This document shows, piece after piece, positions 35,619 to 43,985 of a stretch of 64,000 nt of DNA. Each line of letters opens with the position of its first letter. Position 1 is the first letter of the stretch. Under the pieces are notes generated by a model. It did no database searches, was not told where the DNA came from, and worked only from the letters and a program-made list of their open reading frames with translations. The position numbers and the translations under genes were made by a program. This DNA is from Chloroflexota bacterium (GTDB lineage Bacteria; Chloroflexota; UBA6077; JACCZL01), in the NCBI GenBank assembly GCA_020845495.1, contig JADLFM010000223.1, forward strand, positions 11,666-75,665, given 5' to 3'.

Positions 35619-36734
35619 TCAATCCTCGAGCCTCCAGCGCAGCGACTCGACGTACTGACGGGGTCGCTCCTCCTCGCTGTAGGCATGGTAAACCGTCAGC
35701 AGCGTGCCGTCTGGAAGCTGGGTAGTGCACGGGTAACCGGTATGCCACCATTGCCGCTCAGTCTCACGGGGACCCGTACCGCCTTCATGCAGCGTGAATT
35801 GCTGCGAGACGTCCCAGGTCACGCCGTCCTCTGAAACGAGCGCCTTTACTCCAAATTCGCCACGACGGTAGCCGTAGGTCATCAGTACTCGGCCGTCCTG
35901 GAGGTTGATAAGCTGTGACGGATAGCCCCAGACGTTGAGGCGCTTGACCGGCGAGAAGGAATGGCCATCGTCATCCGAGACGGCCATGTGAATGTTGTCC
36001 GGCCGCCGTGTGGGCATGACATGGGAGCGCATCATGCACACGAGCCGCCCGTCTCGAAGTCGTAGACAGGAGGCTTCGGAGAAGGAGTGGATGAACGCAG
36101 GGTCAAACGCAATGGTAGAGTAGTACTCCCAGTTGTCGCCGCCGTCGTCAGACCGCACGAGGAAGGCCCGCGTTGTCTCGCCCGGCCCAAAGAAGTGGAA
36201 GTCCTGGATTCGGCCGTACATCGGCAGGAGCAATCCACCATCTGGCAACTCGATCACGCCGACACGCGTACCTCCGTGCTTGACGGGGCGGATGTTGATC
36301 GGTGTCGAACGGTCCCAGGTGTAGCCATCATCATTCGAGCGGATGATGTAGGTGCCCAGGTAGGCTTTGAGGGAACTGTACATGCCGGCGTCGTACTGCG
36401 GACCATCCCAGTCCATGCCGCGCTTAAAAAAGGCGGTCAGGCAATAGTCCACGATGAGCGTGCCGTCAGACAACTGGGAAATTCCTGGGTCCCAGTTCCC
36501 TTCCGTTTCGGTAGCCGGCACGATCACCTGACGGGTGGCCGGGTTCCAGGTACGGCCACCGTCCTTGGAACGGATGATCGAGGTGTAACCGTTGTCGGCA
36601 TGGTCGAAGGTACGCTCTTCGTTGAAGACCGCGACGACCTCGCCGCTCTGGAGCGTGGTGACAATCGCTTGATTGCAAGAATGATCGTCCGCTCGATACA
36701 CGAGAGAACGCTCGGGGTGGCTCATCCGAGACAC
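35619..36734 (-). CDS. Second sialidase-like Asp-box (BNR) protein
   Basis: This 371-residue beta-propeller has Asp boxes 'SKDGGRTW', 'SNDDGYTW', 'SDDGGDNW', 'SDDDGHSF' and 'SEDGVTW', and blade motifs like 'QLSDGTLIVDY' and 'NVWGYPSQLINLQDGRVLMTYGYR'. It is a distant paralogue of the 33989 protein ('IWGYPAHLLRLSDGRLLTIYG'), so the two probably act together on one glycan. No signal peptide is seen. I set the start at GTG 36734 because GAGGAG lies 8 bases upstream; ATG 36725 (MSHPERS) is the alternative. It follows the MalG-like permease gene by 119 bases on the same strand. Confidence 0.82.
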   Translation of the reverse strand: MSRMSHPERSLVYRADDHSCNQAIVTTLQSGEVVAVFNEERTFDHADNGYTSIIRSKDGGRTWNPATRQVIVPATETEGNWDPGISQLSDGTLIVDYCLTAFFKRGMDWDGPQYDAGMYSSLKAYLGTYIIRSNDDGYTWDRSTPINIRPVKHGGTRVGVIELPDGGLLLPMYGRIQDFHFFGPGETTRAFLVRSDDGGDNWEYYSTIAFDPAFIHSFSEASCLRLRDGRLVCMMRSHVMPTRRPDNIHMAVSDDDGHSFSPVKRLNVWGYPSQLINLQDGRVLMTYGYRRGEFGVKALVSEDGVTWDVSQQFTLHEGGTGPRETERQWWHTGYPCTTQLPDGTLLTVYHAYSEEERPRQYVESLRWRLED

Positions 36735-36853
36735 AGTGCACACTCCTCTAGCCAGGCCCGTACTACGCTCGTTCTCCTTGTGCGTCTGAGTGGAGGGGCA
36801 GAAGGTGGGGGTATCTCCCTGCGCACAGGAGAATGAGGGGGGATGATGGGCTA

Positions 36854-37717
36854 TCACCCCCGGATACCGATGCGTGTGGCTCCCTCCATGAAATGCCGCT
36901 GAAGGATCAGGAACGCCACGATGCTCGGTACTGAGAGGATGGTCATCGCAGCCATCGCTGGTGCGAACCCTTCGATCTGGGTGTAGCTGCCGATGTTCGG
37001 CGCATAGGCTGCCATTCCGACAGGCAAGGTCTTCATCTCGTCTTTGAATGCAATGAGCAAGGGCCAGAGGAATGCATTCCAATACGCGGTAAAGAGCAGG
37101 ATGGTCGCCGCGATTAGCGCGGGCTTGGAGAGCGGCAGCGCAATCGCCCAGAAGATGCGGAAACGGCTGGCGCCGTCGATCGCGGCAGCATCCTCGAGTT
37201 CCCGCGGTAGCGTCAGAAAGAACTGACGGAACAAGTAGACCGAGAAGACATTGGCGAGCGACGGCAGGATCATGGCTAGTAGATTGTTTGCTAATCCTGC
37301 TTTGAGGAAGCCAATGAATAGCGGAACGATGGTCATCTCAGTAGGGATCATCAGGGCGGCAAGGACACCAATGAACAGGACGTTCCGCCCTGGAAAATGC
37401 AAGCGCGCCAGTGCGTACCCGGCCATCGAGCCGGTCAGTACACTGGTGACTGTAGCTGACACGGCGACGATAACACTATTTATCAACCAGCGCAGGACAG
37501 GCTTCTCCAGCACCTTTCGATAGTTGTCGAGAGTGACTGTTCGAGGTAACCACTCGATATTCTTCGTCATCACTTCACCAGGCGGCTTGACCGAGGTAGA
37601 AACCATCCAGACCAGCGGTGCAGCCCAGGCGACAGCCACAACCAGCCCGACTGCCCAGATGAGAATTGCAATGGGGTTGGTGCGGCGGCCGAAGGCGGAA
37701 GTCAATGGTACCTGCAT
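36854..37717 (-). CDS. ABC sugar transporter permease, MalG type
   Basis: This 287-residue protein has six predicted helices and the binding-protein-dependent EAA loop 'ELEDAAAIDGASRFRIFWAIALPLSKPAL', where it contacts the ATPase. The N-terminal 'VSTSVKPPGEVMTKNIEWLPRTVTLDNYRKVL' is typical of MalG/UgpE. It would form a channel with the MalF-type permease at 37781. It imports a carbohydrate together with the lipoprotein at 38791. No ATPase gene is present in the locus. Confidence 0.92.
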   Translation of the reverse strand: MQVPLTSAFGRRTNPIAILIWAVGLVVAVAWAAPLVWMVSTSVKPPGEVMTKNIEWLPRTVTLDNYRKVLEKPVLRWLINSVIVAVSATVTSVLTGSMAGYALARLHFPGRNVLFIGVLAALMIPTEMTIVPLFIGFLKAGLANNLLAMILPSLANVFSVYLFRQFFLTLPRELEDAAAIDGASRFRIFWAIALPLSKPALIAATILLFTAYWNAFLWPLLIAFKDEMKTLPVGMAAYAPNIGSYTQIEGFAPAMAAMTILSVPSIVAFLILQRHFMEGATRIGIRG

Positions 37718-37780
37718 GATCTGGCTCCGACTGGCGTCTTGATGTCATGGGTAAGACGACGTATACGACCCATGATCATG

Positions 37781-38788
37781 CTAGTAATCCTGTGAGTCGC
37801 GAACGAGCTTCAATTCGATGAGCGTGACCACGATGATGGTGGCGAAGAGCATCATCGAGAGCGCGGCAGCGTAACCAAGCTGATACTTGGTCCATCCGAT
37901 CTCGAAGACGTACGAGATCACGGAGGCCGATGCGCCGGCTGGGCCACCGTTGGTCATGACGTAAATCAAGCTGAAAACGCGGAGTGTGGCGATCACTTCG
38001 ATCGTGAGTACCAGGCTCAGGGCAGGGCGTAGCAGGGGCAGAACAATCCGCCAGAACGCGGTCCAGGCGGTTGCGCCGTCCACGGCAGCGGCCTCGCGGA
38101 GTTCACGCGGAACTTCCTGCAGGCCGGCTAACAGCACCACCATACAGAAGCCGACTTCCCACCAGATGGCGGCGACCCCGACGCCGAACAATACCCAGGA
38201 TGGATTGGTCAGCCACGGCACATTAGGCACACCGAATCCGCCGAGATACTGGTTGACGAGGCCGAACTGGGTGTCCAGCATCCAGACCCACACCAACCCG
38301 ATCACGGTCACCGAGACCACGTGTGGAGCGTAGAACGCCGTCCGGGCGAAGGTGTGCCCCGGCCGCCGTTGATTGACGTAGAGTGCGAACAGCAGCCCGG
38401 TGACGGTCACACCTGGCACGACGATCAAACCGTACTTGAGGGTGTTGACCCAGATCTTTGGAACCCAGGGATCGGAAAATGCACGCGCGAAGTTGGCGAG
38501 TCCAACCCATTTGGGTTCGCCAACAATTCCCCATTCGGTCAGACTTACGTACCCGCCAAAGAAGATCGGGATGACCAGAAAGACGACCGAGGAGACGACG
38601 AACGGCAGAATGAAGACATACGCAGACCAATCGATCCGCTGCCCCTTCCAGGTCGCTCGACGGAGTCGGCCGATGATGCCCGCCGGGGGCGTGGCCGGCA
38701 GCCGCGCAGTGAGGCCGCTCGCCACCACTCGTACTCCCTTCTCGTCAGGCTGAATACCAATCGTGGATTCGCTGTCAGGATCACGCAC
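37781..38788 (-). CDS. ABC sugar transporter permease, MalF type
   Basis: This 335-residue membrane protein has about 30 charged N-terminal residues, then six helices and an EAA loop 'LREAAAVDGATAWTAFWRIVLPLLRPAL'. The segment 'WSAYVFILPFVVSSVVFLVIPIFFGGYVSL' is the usual first helix. It pairs with the MalG-type protein. The GTG start at 38788 lies 2 bases after the TGA of the binding-protein gene, so translation is coupled. Confidence 0.92.
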   Translation of the reverse strand: MRDPDSESTIGIQPDEKGVRVVASGLTARLPATPPAGIIGRLRRATWKGQRIDWSAYVFILPFVVSSVVFLVIPIFFGGYVSLTEWGIVGEPKWVGLANFARAFSDPWVPKIWVNTLKYGLIVVPGVTVTGLLFALYVNQRRPGHTFARTAFYAPHVVSVTVIGLVWVWMLDTQFGLVNQYLGGFGVPNVPWLTNPSWVLFGVGVAAIWWEVGFCMVVLLAGLQEVPRELREAAAVDGATAWTAFWRIVLPLLRPALSLVLTIEVIATLRVFSLIYVMTNGGPAGASASVISYVFEIGWTKYQLGYAAALSMMLFATIIVVTLIELKLVRDSQDY

Positions 38789-38790
38789 GA

Positions 38791-40236
38791 TCAGCCAGCA
38801 TCGAGCACCTTTTGCCAGGCGTCGGCCAATTGAGCGAGTGCATCGTCGATGCTGACCTTTTTCGCCCAGACCGGGTCCATGATCTTGGCCACCAGTCCGG
38901 ATGTGGTGTACACCGTGAACTCATTGGTGCCGACAATCGGCGGACGAACGAACGTGGCGATCTTTCCACCCTCGACGAACGCTCCCGAGATCTCCTTGGG
39001 GTAGGCCGCCGTCATGTAGTCCGGGCGAGCCAGGACCGACTTTCGGACGGTTGGTCCGCGGCCCTTAGTTGACCAGGTGAAGGTATTGTCGGAGAGCCAC
39101 TTAATTGCCTTGATACTGGATTCATATCGCGACTTATCCTTCTGAACGTACATCTCCAGGTTCCAGAGCTCACCGCGAGTCGAGTTGTCCTTTCCAACAG
39201 CTGGCATGAGTGCGCTCATGAAGTTCAGCTTCTGCTGGACGTAGCCACTGAGGGTCCACGGACCGGTCCAGAAGATGGAGGCCTCGCCGGTGCCGAATGC
39301 TTTGTAGCGGTCAGCGACGTCACGCGTTCCGACCTTGTGCTTGTCGAACAGGTCAAGGGTCCACTGGGCTGCCTCTTTGGCGGCGTCAATGTTGATCGCG
39401 GCCTTCTTGAGGTCTTCGCTGTATTGACGGAACCCCATCTGATGCGCCACGACGCCCCAGACCAGGTTGACATGCAGACCTGATCCCGTCATCAGGAAGC
39501 CAGAGCGGGTCACGGTGTCGCCGTTTCGCTTCGTCATCTTATCGGCCCAGGAGAGGAGATCCTGGTTGTTGGTAGGCGGTTTACTGACGTCCAGGCCAGC
39601 TTCCTTGGCGTGGTCTGTATTGATCAGCATTTGGAAGCTCAGCGCGTCCATCGGTACGCCGTAGAGCCTGCCATCATAGGTAGCGCCCCGAAGGCTCTGG
39701 TCAGTGAAATCCGTCATGTCGAGGCCGGCTTGCTTCACCAGGTCATCGAGCGACACGACGATCCCCTTGTTGATGAAGTCTCGTCGGCCTCCTCCTTCAC
39801 CCCAGGCGAAATCTGGAGCATCACCCGTGGTCGAGGAGGCCAGGATCTTTGCCCCGTACTGATCCGAAGGCACCACCTGTGCGGTGACATGGATCTTCTG
39901 ATCCTTCATGGCCTCGTTGAGTGTCCCAATCTGCGCAGTCCAGACCTCGCCATCCGAAGCGGTCAGGGTGTGCCAATGATTCAGTTCGACGACACTCCCC
40001 GCAGCCGCCGGAGCAGTCTGCGCGGCTGGTTTGGCCTCTGCTGGTTTCGCATCTGCCGGCTTGGTGACAGCAGTTGGAGCACTGGTCGCGTTCGTAGCCG
40101 AGGTGGGCGCGCCCGGCTTGGATTCAGCCGGCTTGCTGCTGACTGGTGCGGATGATGAGCACGCCGTGAGAATCCCAAGCCCAACTGATCCGCCCAGCAT
40201 CTTCAATACCTCTCGACGCATCGGGTGTGCAGTCAT
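38791..40236 (-). CDS. Sugar-binding lipoprotein of an ABC transporter (family 1)
   Basis: This 481-residue protein starts 'MTAHPMRREVLKMLGGSVGLGILTACSSSAP'. The RRE pair plus hydrophobic stretch and the lipobox LTAC suggest a Tat- or Sec-exported lipoprotein. An Ala/Pro/Lys-rich linker of about 50 residues follows. Then comes the SBP family 1 body ('VVELNHWHTLTASDG', 'DAPDFAWGEGGGRRDFINKGIVVSLDDL'). It would capture a sugar, perhaps the glycan cut by the two Asp-box proteins, and hand it to the permeases. GGGAGG lies 5 bases before the ATG. GntR probably controls its promoter. Confidence 0.9.
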   Translation of the reverse strand: MTAHPMRREVLKMLGGSVGLGILTACSSSAPVSSKPAESKPGAPTSATNATSAPTAVTKPADAKPAEAKPAAQTAPAAAGSVVELNHWHTLTASDGEVWTAQIGTLNEAMKDQKIHVTAQVVPSDQYGAKILASSTTGDAPDFAWGEGGGRRDFINKGIVVSLDDLVKQAGLDMTDFTDQSLRGATYDGRLYGVPMDALSFQMLINTDHAKEAGLDVSKPPTNNQDLLSWADKMTKRNGDTVTRSGFLMTGSGLHVNLVWGVVAHQMGFRQYSEDLKKAAINIDAAKEAAQWTLDLFDKHKVGTRDVADRYKAFGTGEASIFWTGPWTLSGYVQQKLNFMSALMPAVGKDNSTRGELWNLEMYVQKDKSRYESSIKAIKWLSDNTFTWSTKGRGPTVRKSVLARPDYMTAAYPKEISGAFVEGGKIATFVRPPIVGTNEFTVYTTSGLVAKIMDPVWAKKVSIDDALAQLADAWQKVLDAG

Positions 40237-40358
40237 TGCAACCTCCCTCACCGCTCAACTACTTGGAACGGCTCTCTATCGTCGCTAATAAGTCAGTCCT
40301 GTGTCTGCCATTTTGCCGGCCACCGGTTCGACCATTGCTCGGGACGACGACCGCGACC

Positions 40359-41126
40359 CTATTTGGCATGGTGGGTGCTCTCCCCTGCCGGGCTTCGCCG
40401 CACCGGCGCCAGGGTGATCGTCGGTTCGACAACGCCATTCATCGGTGGGGTGCCACTATCATATGTAGCCTCATCCAGTAGCAGCTTTCGCATCAGCAGT
40501 TGTCCGGCTTCGAGAATGTGACCCTTGACTGCCGCAGCCGCTGTTGCGGCATCTCCAGCTTCAACCGTTTCCAGCAGGCGACGATGCGTCACGTACTCCG
40601 GCTCCTCGTCAGAGCCCATCAACTTGGTGTAGACGATAAACTGCCGCATTTGCAGACGGAGGCTGCCGAGCGTGTCGAGTAGCACCTGGTGCTCGGATCC
40701 GCAACTCAGAAGCTCGTGCAGATGCATGTCGGCATCGGCCAACTCAAACTGATCGGCGCCAGTTGAATCGACATGGAGCCGCTCGAGCGCGACACGCAGG
40801 GCATCCAACTCAGACCGAGCATAGCCGCCACGCTCCATCGCCAGGCGAACCGCATACGACTCGAGCTCAGCCCGTAAGGTGTAGATCTCATATGCCTTGC
40901 GCGAGTTTAGCTTGGCGACGAAGGTCCCTCGGTGTGGAATTGTCTCGACGAGCCCTTGATCGGCGAGCACGCGGAAGGCTTCCCGGATGGTCCCTCGTGA
41001 CGTCTGGAGTTGCTCGGCTAGCCACACTTCTGGCAGCGAGCGACCAGGAGCGTACTCACCACGCATGATGGCATCACGCACGAACCGGGCAACCGCGCTC
41101 GTCAGGGTTTCTGGTCGTTGGAGCAC
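40359..41126 (-). CDS. GntR-family (FCD/FadR subfamily) transcriptional regulator
   Basis: This 255-residue protein has an N-terminal winged helix ('AIMRGEYAPGRSLPEVWLAEQLQTSRGTIREAFRVLADQGLVETIPHRGTFVA'). An all-helical FCD ligand domain with likely metal-binding His and Asp ('ADADMHLHELL') follows. FCD regulators bind organic acids or sugar acids. The GTG start at 41126 follows a clear promoter and a dyad ATTGT-TCG-ACAAT. It stands upstream of the binding-protein gene on the same strand and is the probable local regulator of the sialidase/ABC locus. Confidence 0.9.
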   Translation of the reverse strand: MLQRPETLTSAVARFVRDAIMRGEYAPGRSLPEVWLAEQLQTSRGTIREAFRVLADQGLVETIPHRGTFVAKLNSRKAYEIYTLRAELESYAVRLAMERGGYARSELDALRVALERLHVDSTGADQFELADADMHLHELLSCGSEHQVLLDTLGSLRLQMRQFIVYTKLMGSDEEPEYVTHRRLLETVEAGDAATAAAAVKGHILEAGQLLMRKLLLDEATYDSGTPPMNGVVEPTITLAPVRRSPAGESTHHAK

Positions 41127-41139
41127 CTTATCTCGTCCA

Positions 41140-41152
41140 ATTGTTCGACAAT
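41140..41152 (-). promoter_or_regulatory. GntR/FCD-type operator dyad
   Basis: A perfect palindrome ATTGT-TCG-ACAAT lies 14 bases upstream of the gntR start and downstream of the predicted transcription start. FCD regulators commonly bind ATTGT/ACAAT or TGT/ACA half sites, so this is a likely self-binding site. Confidence 0.65.
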
Positions 41153-41182
41153 CAGCACATGGACAACAACCGAGTGGTGGCT

Positions 41183-41211
41183 ATAATAGCTGGGCTGCCA
41201 AGTACTGTCAA
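41183..41211 (-). promoter_or_regulatory. Sigma-70-type promoter of the gntR gene
   Basis: On the minus strand TTGACA (41211-41206) is separated by exactly 17 bases from TATTAT (41188-41183). This is the best housekeeping promoter in the window. Transcription would start near 41176 and read toward gntR through the operator at 41140-41152. Confidence 0.82.
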
Positions 41212-41506
41212 GGTTCTCGAGCCAGGCTAATGGGCTAGCCCAACAAGCAGGCTCGACAGGCGAATGCCGGCGTTATGAAGCGCCTCGTCAGTGCGGGACC
41301 AGTCCCGCTACGCCTCGCCTGAGCAATGGAGGCAGGTAAGCTGGCTCACACCTTGTCGGAGGGTGTTTCTGATCCGGTGATCCGCCATTCAAACGAGACC
41401 TGCCCGCCGATGGACGTGGAGAGCCAACCGTCGCTTCTGCCCCTGTCTCCGTGGCCGGGCTAGTATAGACGAGCGCAGGTCACCACACTGCCCGCCGGAG
41501 GTCCAG
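41212..41506. other. Intergenic region before the serine hydrolase gene
   Basis: No gene is supported. It contains a short hairpin (GCGGGAC at 41293-41299 with GTCCCGC at 41302-41308). A TAGTAT near 41462 could be the -10 of the serine hydrolase gene. Confidence 0.4.
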
Positions 41507-42679
41507 ATGACCGTCACGCCGGAGACTCGTTCCCCCCTGCCCCTGGCCGATCCCGCGTCCGCGGGCCTCGATCCCGAGCGGATCGGACGGCTCTACGAGA
41601 TCGTTGCGGCACACGTCGCCGAGGGACGCTATCCCGGCGCTCAGGTCGCCTTCGCCCGCCACGGCAAGCTGCTCGCGACGCGGACCTTCGGACAGGCCAG
41701 CATCGGGCCAACGGCGCGCCAGGCGACCGACGACACGCTCTGGTTGCTCTACTCGCAGACGAAGGTCGTCACGGCGGCCGCGATCTGGATACTGGTAGAT
41801 CGGGGTGCGCTGAGCTTCTCCGACCGTATCGCCGACCACGTCCCGGAGTTCGCCGCGCGAAGCAAGGGCGAGATCACCCTGTTCCAGGTGCTCACTCATC
41901 AGGCCGGCTACCCGAGCGCCAACGTCGACGTGGATGCCTGGGCCGACCACGAATTGCTCCGACGCCGCGTCTCCGAGTTCGAACTGGAATGGTGGCCCGG
42001 CTCCAGGGTGCAGTACCACGGCGCGGCAGCCCACTGGACGGCGGCGGTGCTCATCGAGGCGGTGACCGGCCGGGATTATCGGACGTTCATCCGTCGGGAG
42101 CTCCTCGATCCGCTCGGTCTCTCGGACATCCAGGTCGGGGTACCGGTGGCGCTTCAGACGCGCTGTGTGGACATGCACGGCGTGATCGATGGACGCCTCA
42201 CGCCGCTCGGGGCCGGGCCGGCTGCTGCGCCGCGTGAGCGGGTGAACGAGGCCAACTTCCGCGCGGCCGGCGTGCCGGGCGGCGGCGGCTACGCGACGGC
42301 CGCCTCGATGGCTGCCTTCTACCAGTTGCTGCTCGGCGACGGGACGCTTGGCGGCACCCGAGTGCTCAGCCCGCGTATGGTCCAGTTCGTCACCCGCAAT
42401 CACACTGGCGACCGCCTCGACGACGCCTTCGGTATCCCGATGCATCGAGGGCTTGGCCCGCACGTGCGTGGGGCGTCGCCGGTCATCCGTGGCCTCGGCG
42501 CCATCGCCTCGCCTCGGACGTTCGGCCACGGCGGCGCAGGCAGTTCCTATTCCTGGGGCGATCCGGATTCTGGGCTGTCGTTCAGCTACCTGACGAACTG
42601 CCGCTCCGAGGAGCCGTGGCATAGCCAGCGTCTCGACCGAATCAGCAACCTCGCGCACGCGGCCCTGGTCGAACCGTGA
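41507..42679 (+). CDS. Serine hydrolase of the beta-lactamase/class C PBP family
   Basis: This 390-residue protein has an SxxK motif in 'LLYSQTKVVTAAAIWIL' (Ser nucleophile, Lys base), a Tyr motif 'VQYHGAAAHW' where YxN is usual, and 'FGHGGAG' as the third (KTG-like) element. These match the EstB/AmpC-like serine hydrolases, which may be esterases, D-aminopeptidases or beta-lactamases. No signal peptide is visible, so a cytoplasmic esterase role is likely. Substitution of the Asn by Gly in the second motif suggests a substrate other than beta-lactams. Its stop overlaps the GTG of the next frame. Confidence 0.85.
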   Translation: MTVTPETRSPLPLADPASAGLDPERIGRLYEIVAAHVAEGRYPGAQVAFARHGKLLATRTFGQASIGPTARQATDDTLWLLYSQTKVVTAAAIWILVDRGALSFSDRIADHVPEFAARSKGEITLFQVLTHQAGYPSANVDVDAWADHELLRRRVSEFELEWWPGSRVQYHGAAAHWTAAVLIEAVTGRDYRTFIRRELLDPLGLSDIQVGVPVALQTRCVDMHGVIDGRLTPLGAGPAAAPRERVNEANFRAAGVPGGGGYATAASMAAFYQLLLGDGTLGGTRVLSPRMVQFVTRNHTGDRLDDAFGIPMHRGLGPHVRGASPVIRGLGAIASPRTFGHGGAGSSYSWGDPDSGLSFSYLTNCRSEEPWHSQRLDRISNLAHAALVEP

Positions 42680-43323
42680 GGGCAGGTCCGCCGAGCGAGT
42701 CGACGCGGCCGCCAAACCCGCCGACTACCGTCTCGAGCACGAACGGCTGCGCCGAGGCAGCGGCCAGGGCTGAGCGCCGGACAGGTCGATCGGTGACCGA
42801 TCCAGCCTACGCCACCCACCCAGCCCGCGGCGCCGACACCTGTGGCGTGCCCAGCATCGCCGTGGGGACGGTCGTCGCACTGATCGGCGGGCTGGCGCTG
42901 CTGGCTGCGTTCTCTATGCCCTGGTTCTCGACGCAGGGGTTGCTGCTCTCCGGCGACTTCCTGGCCCGGTTCCTCGGCAACCCCAACGACGTCCGCCGCT
43001 TTGCGCCGGGGCTGGCGGCCGATCCGTCCGAGCTTCGGCTGCTGCGCGGACTGGTGTACCTGTTCCCGGCGAGCGGTGCGCTCGCGTGCCTGCTCGCCGT
43101 GGTCACGGCGCTGTGGCGGGCGGCTCCTGGGTGGCTGGGGATGCTGCTCGCGGCGAGTGGGTTGGTGCCGCTCGTCGCGCTGCTTGGTGGGATTACCCGT
43201 TTACCGCCCGGCGCTCACCTGGAAGTCGGCCTCTGGGTCATCGGCGCGGGCGCACTGGCGACTTTACTCGGCCCGCAACTGAACCGTCTGCTCCGGCGGC
43301 AGCGGGATCTGTCATCGCTCTGA
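42676..43323 (+). CDS. Hypothetical four-helix membrane protein
   Basis: The 215-residue frame has about 55 unlikely N-terminal residues rich in Arg, Ala and Pro. Four hydrophobic helices follow ('VGTVVALIGGLALLAAFSM', 'GLVYLFPASGALACLLAVVTALW', 'GWLGMLLAASGLVPLVALLGG' and 'VGLWVIGAGALATLLGP'). The GTG at 42676 overlaps the previous stop (GTGA), but an internal GTG at 42793 ('VTDPAYATHP') may be the true start. It contains 'PWFSTQGLLLSG' after the first helix, a pattern seen in small Actinobacterial/Chloroflexi membrane proteins. I do not recognise a function. Confidence 0.55.
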   Translation: MRAGPPSESTRPPNPPTTVSSTNGCAEAAARAERRTGRSVTDPAYATHPARGADTCGVPSIAVGTVVALIGGLALLAAFSMPWFSTQGLLLSGDFLARFLGNPNDVRRFAPGLAADPSELRLLRGLVYLFPASGALACLLAVVTALWRAAPGWLGMLLAASGLVPLVALLGGITRLPPGAHLEVGLWVIGAGALATLLGPQLNRLLRRQRDLSSL

Positions 43324-43451
43324 GGGGCCTGCGGCCAGTCTGAGCGTTCGAACGACCGTCGATGGAGAGGGCGGACCGCCAATGCGCTGACGCCCTTCTC
43401 AGTGGAGACGACCACCCGCAGTACCGGGCGATCAGTCAAAGGAGTTTCGTA

Positions 43452-43985
43452 GTGACCGCTACACCCGAGGGAGCCGCCCCGCCGCGCGGCGCCTCACAAG
43501 ATGAGATCGACGCGCTGGCGGGTATTGCGTCAGGCTCGCCGCTGGCTGAGCTACGGGCTCGCCGTCCGGAGGTCGTGCGGCATGCGCAGGCGAGCCACGC
43601 GGTGCTGCTCGCGCCGGATGACCCGGGAACGGTGTCGCTGCGCGAGCGCGAGATCGTCGCCGTACGTGTGGCCGCGCTCTCGGAGAGCGCCCCGCTCGTG
43701 GACGCACACAGCGAGAACCTGCGTCTGCTTGGCGTGGACGAGGAGACCGTCGCGGCGGCGACGCTCGGGGCCGGTGAGCGGCTGTCCAGGCGCGAGGCCG
43801 CTATGCTCCAGCACGCCGAACGCCTGACCCTCGATCCCGGTTCAGCCCAATTGAAGCACGTGCAGGCGCTCGGCTCGGCGGGCCTCAGCCCCCGCGACGT
43901 CGTGACAGTCTCACAGTTGATCGCGCTGCTCAGCTTCCAGGTACGAGCGGTAGCCGCCCTGCGCGCGCTCTCGGAGGACGCATGA
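43452..43985 (+). CDS. CMD-domain protein (Avi_7170-like family)
   Basis: This 177-residue all-helical protein matches the carboxymuconolactone-decarboxylase-like family seen next to an alkylhydroperoxidase partner. Motifs are 'DEIDALAGIASGSPLAELRARRPEVVRHAQASHAVLLAP', 'LREREIVAVRVAALSESAPLVDAHSENL' and 'LSPRDVVTVSQLIALLSFQVRAVAALRAL'. It lacks the CxxC redox pair of true AhpD enzymes. The GTG at 43452 has AAGGAG 8 bases upstream. Its TGA overlaps the ATG of the partner gene (43982), so the two are made together. They probably act in peroxide or thiol chemistry, perhaps as a hetero-oligomer. Confidence 0.8.
   Translation: MTATPEGAAPPRGASQDEIDALAGIASGSPLAELRARRPEVVRHAQASHAVLLAPDDPGTVSLREREIVAVRVAALSESAPLVDAHSENLRLLGVDEETVAAATLGAGERLSRREAAMLQHAERLTLDPGSAQLKHVQALGSAGLSPRDVVTVSQLIALLSFQVRAVAALRALSEDA

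Noticed and set aside
41480..42715. A 411-residue minus-strand frame
   Set aside because: Antisense to the serine hydrolase, which has its catalytic motifs intact.
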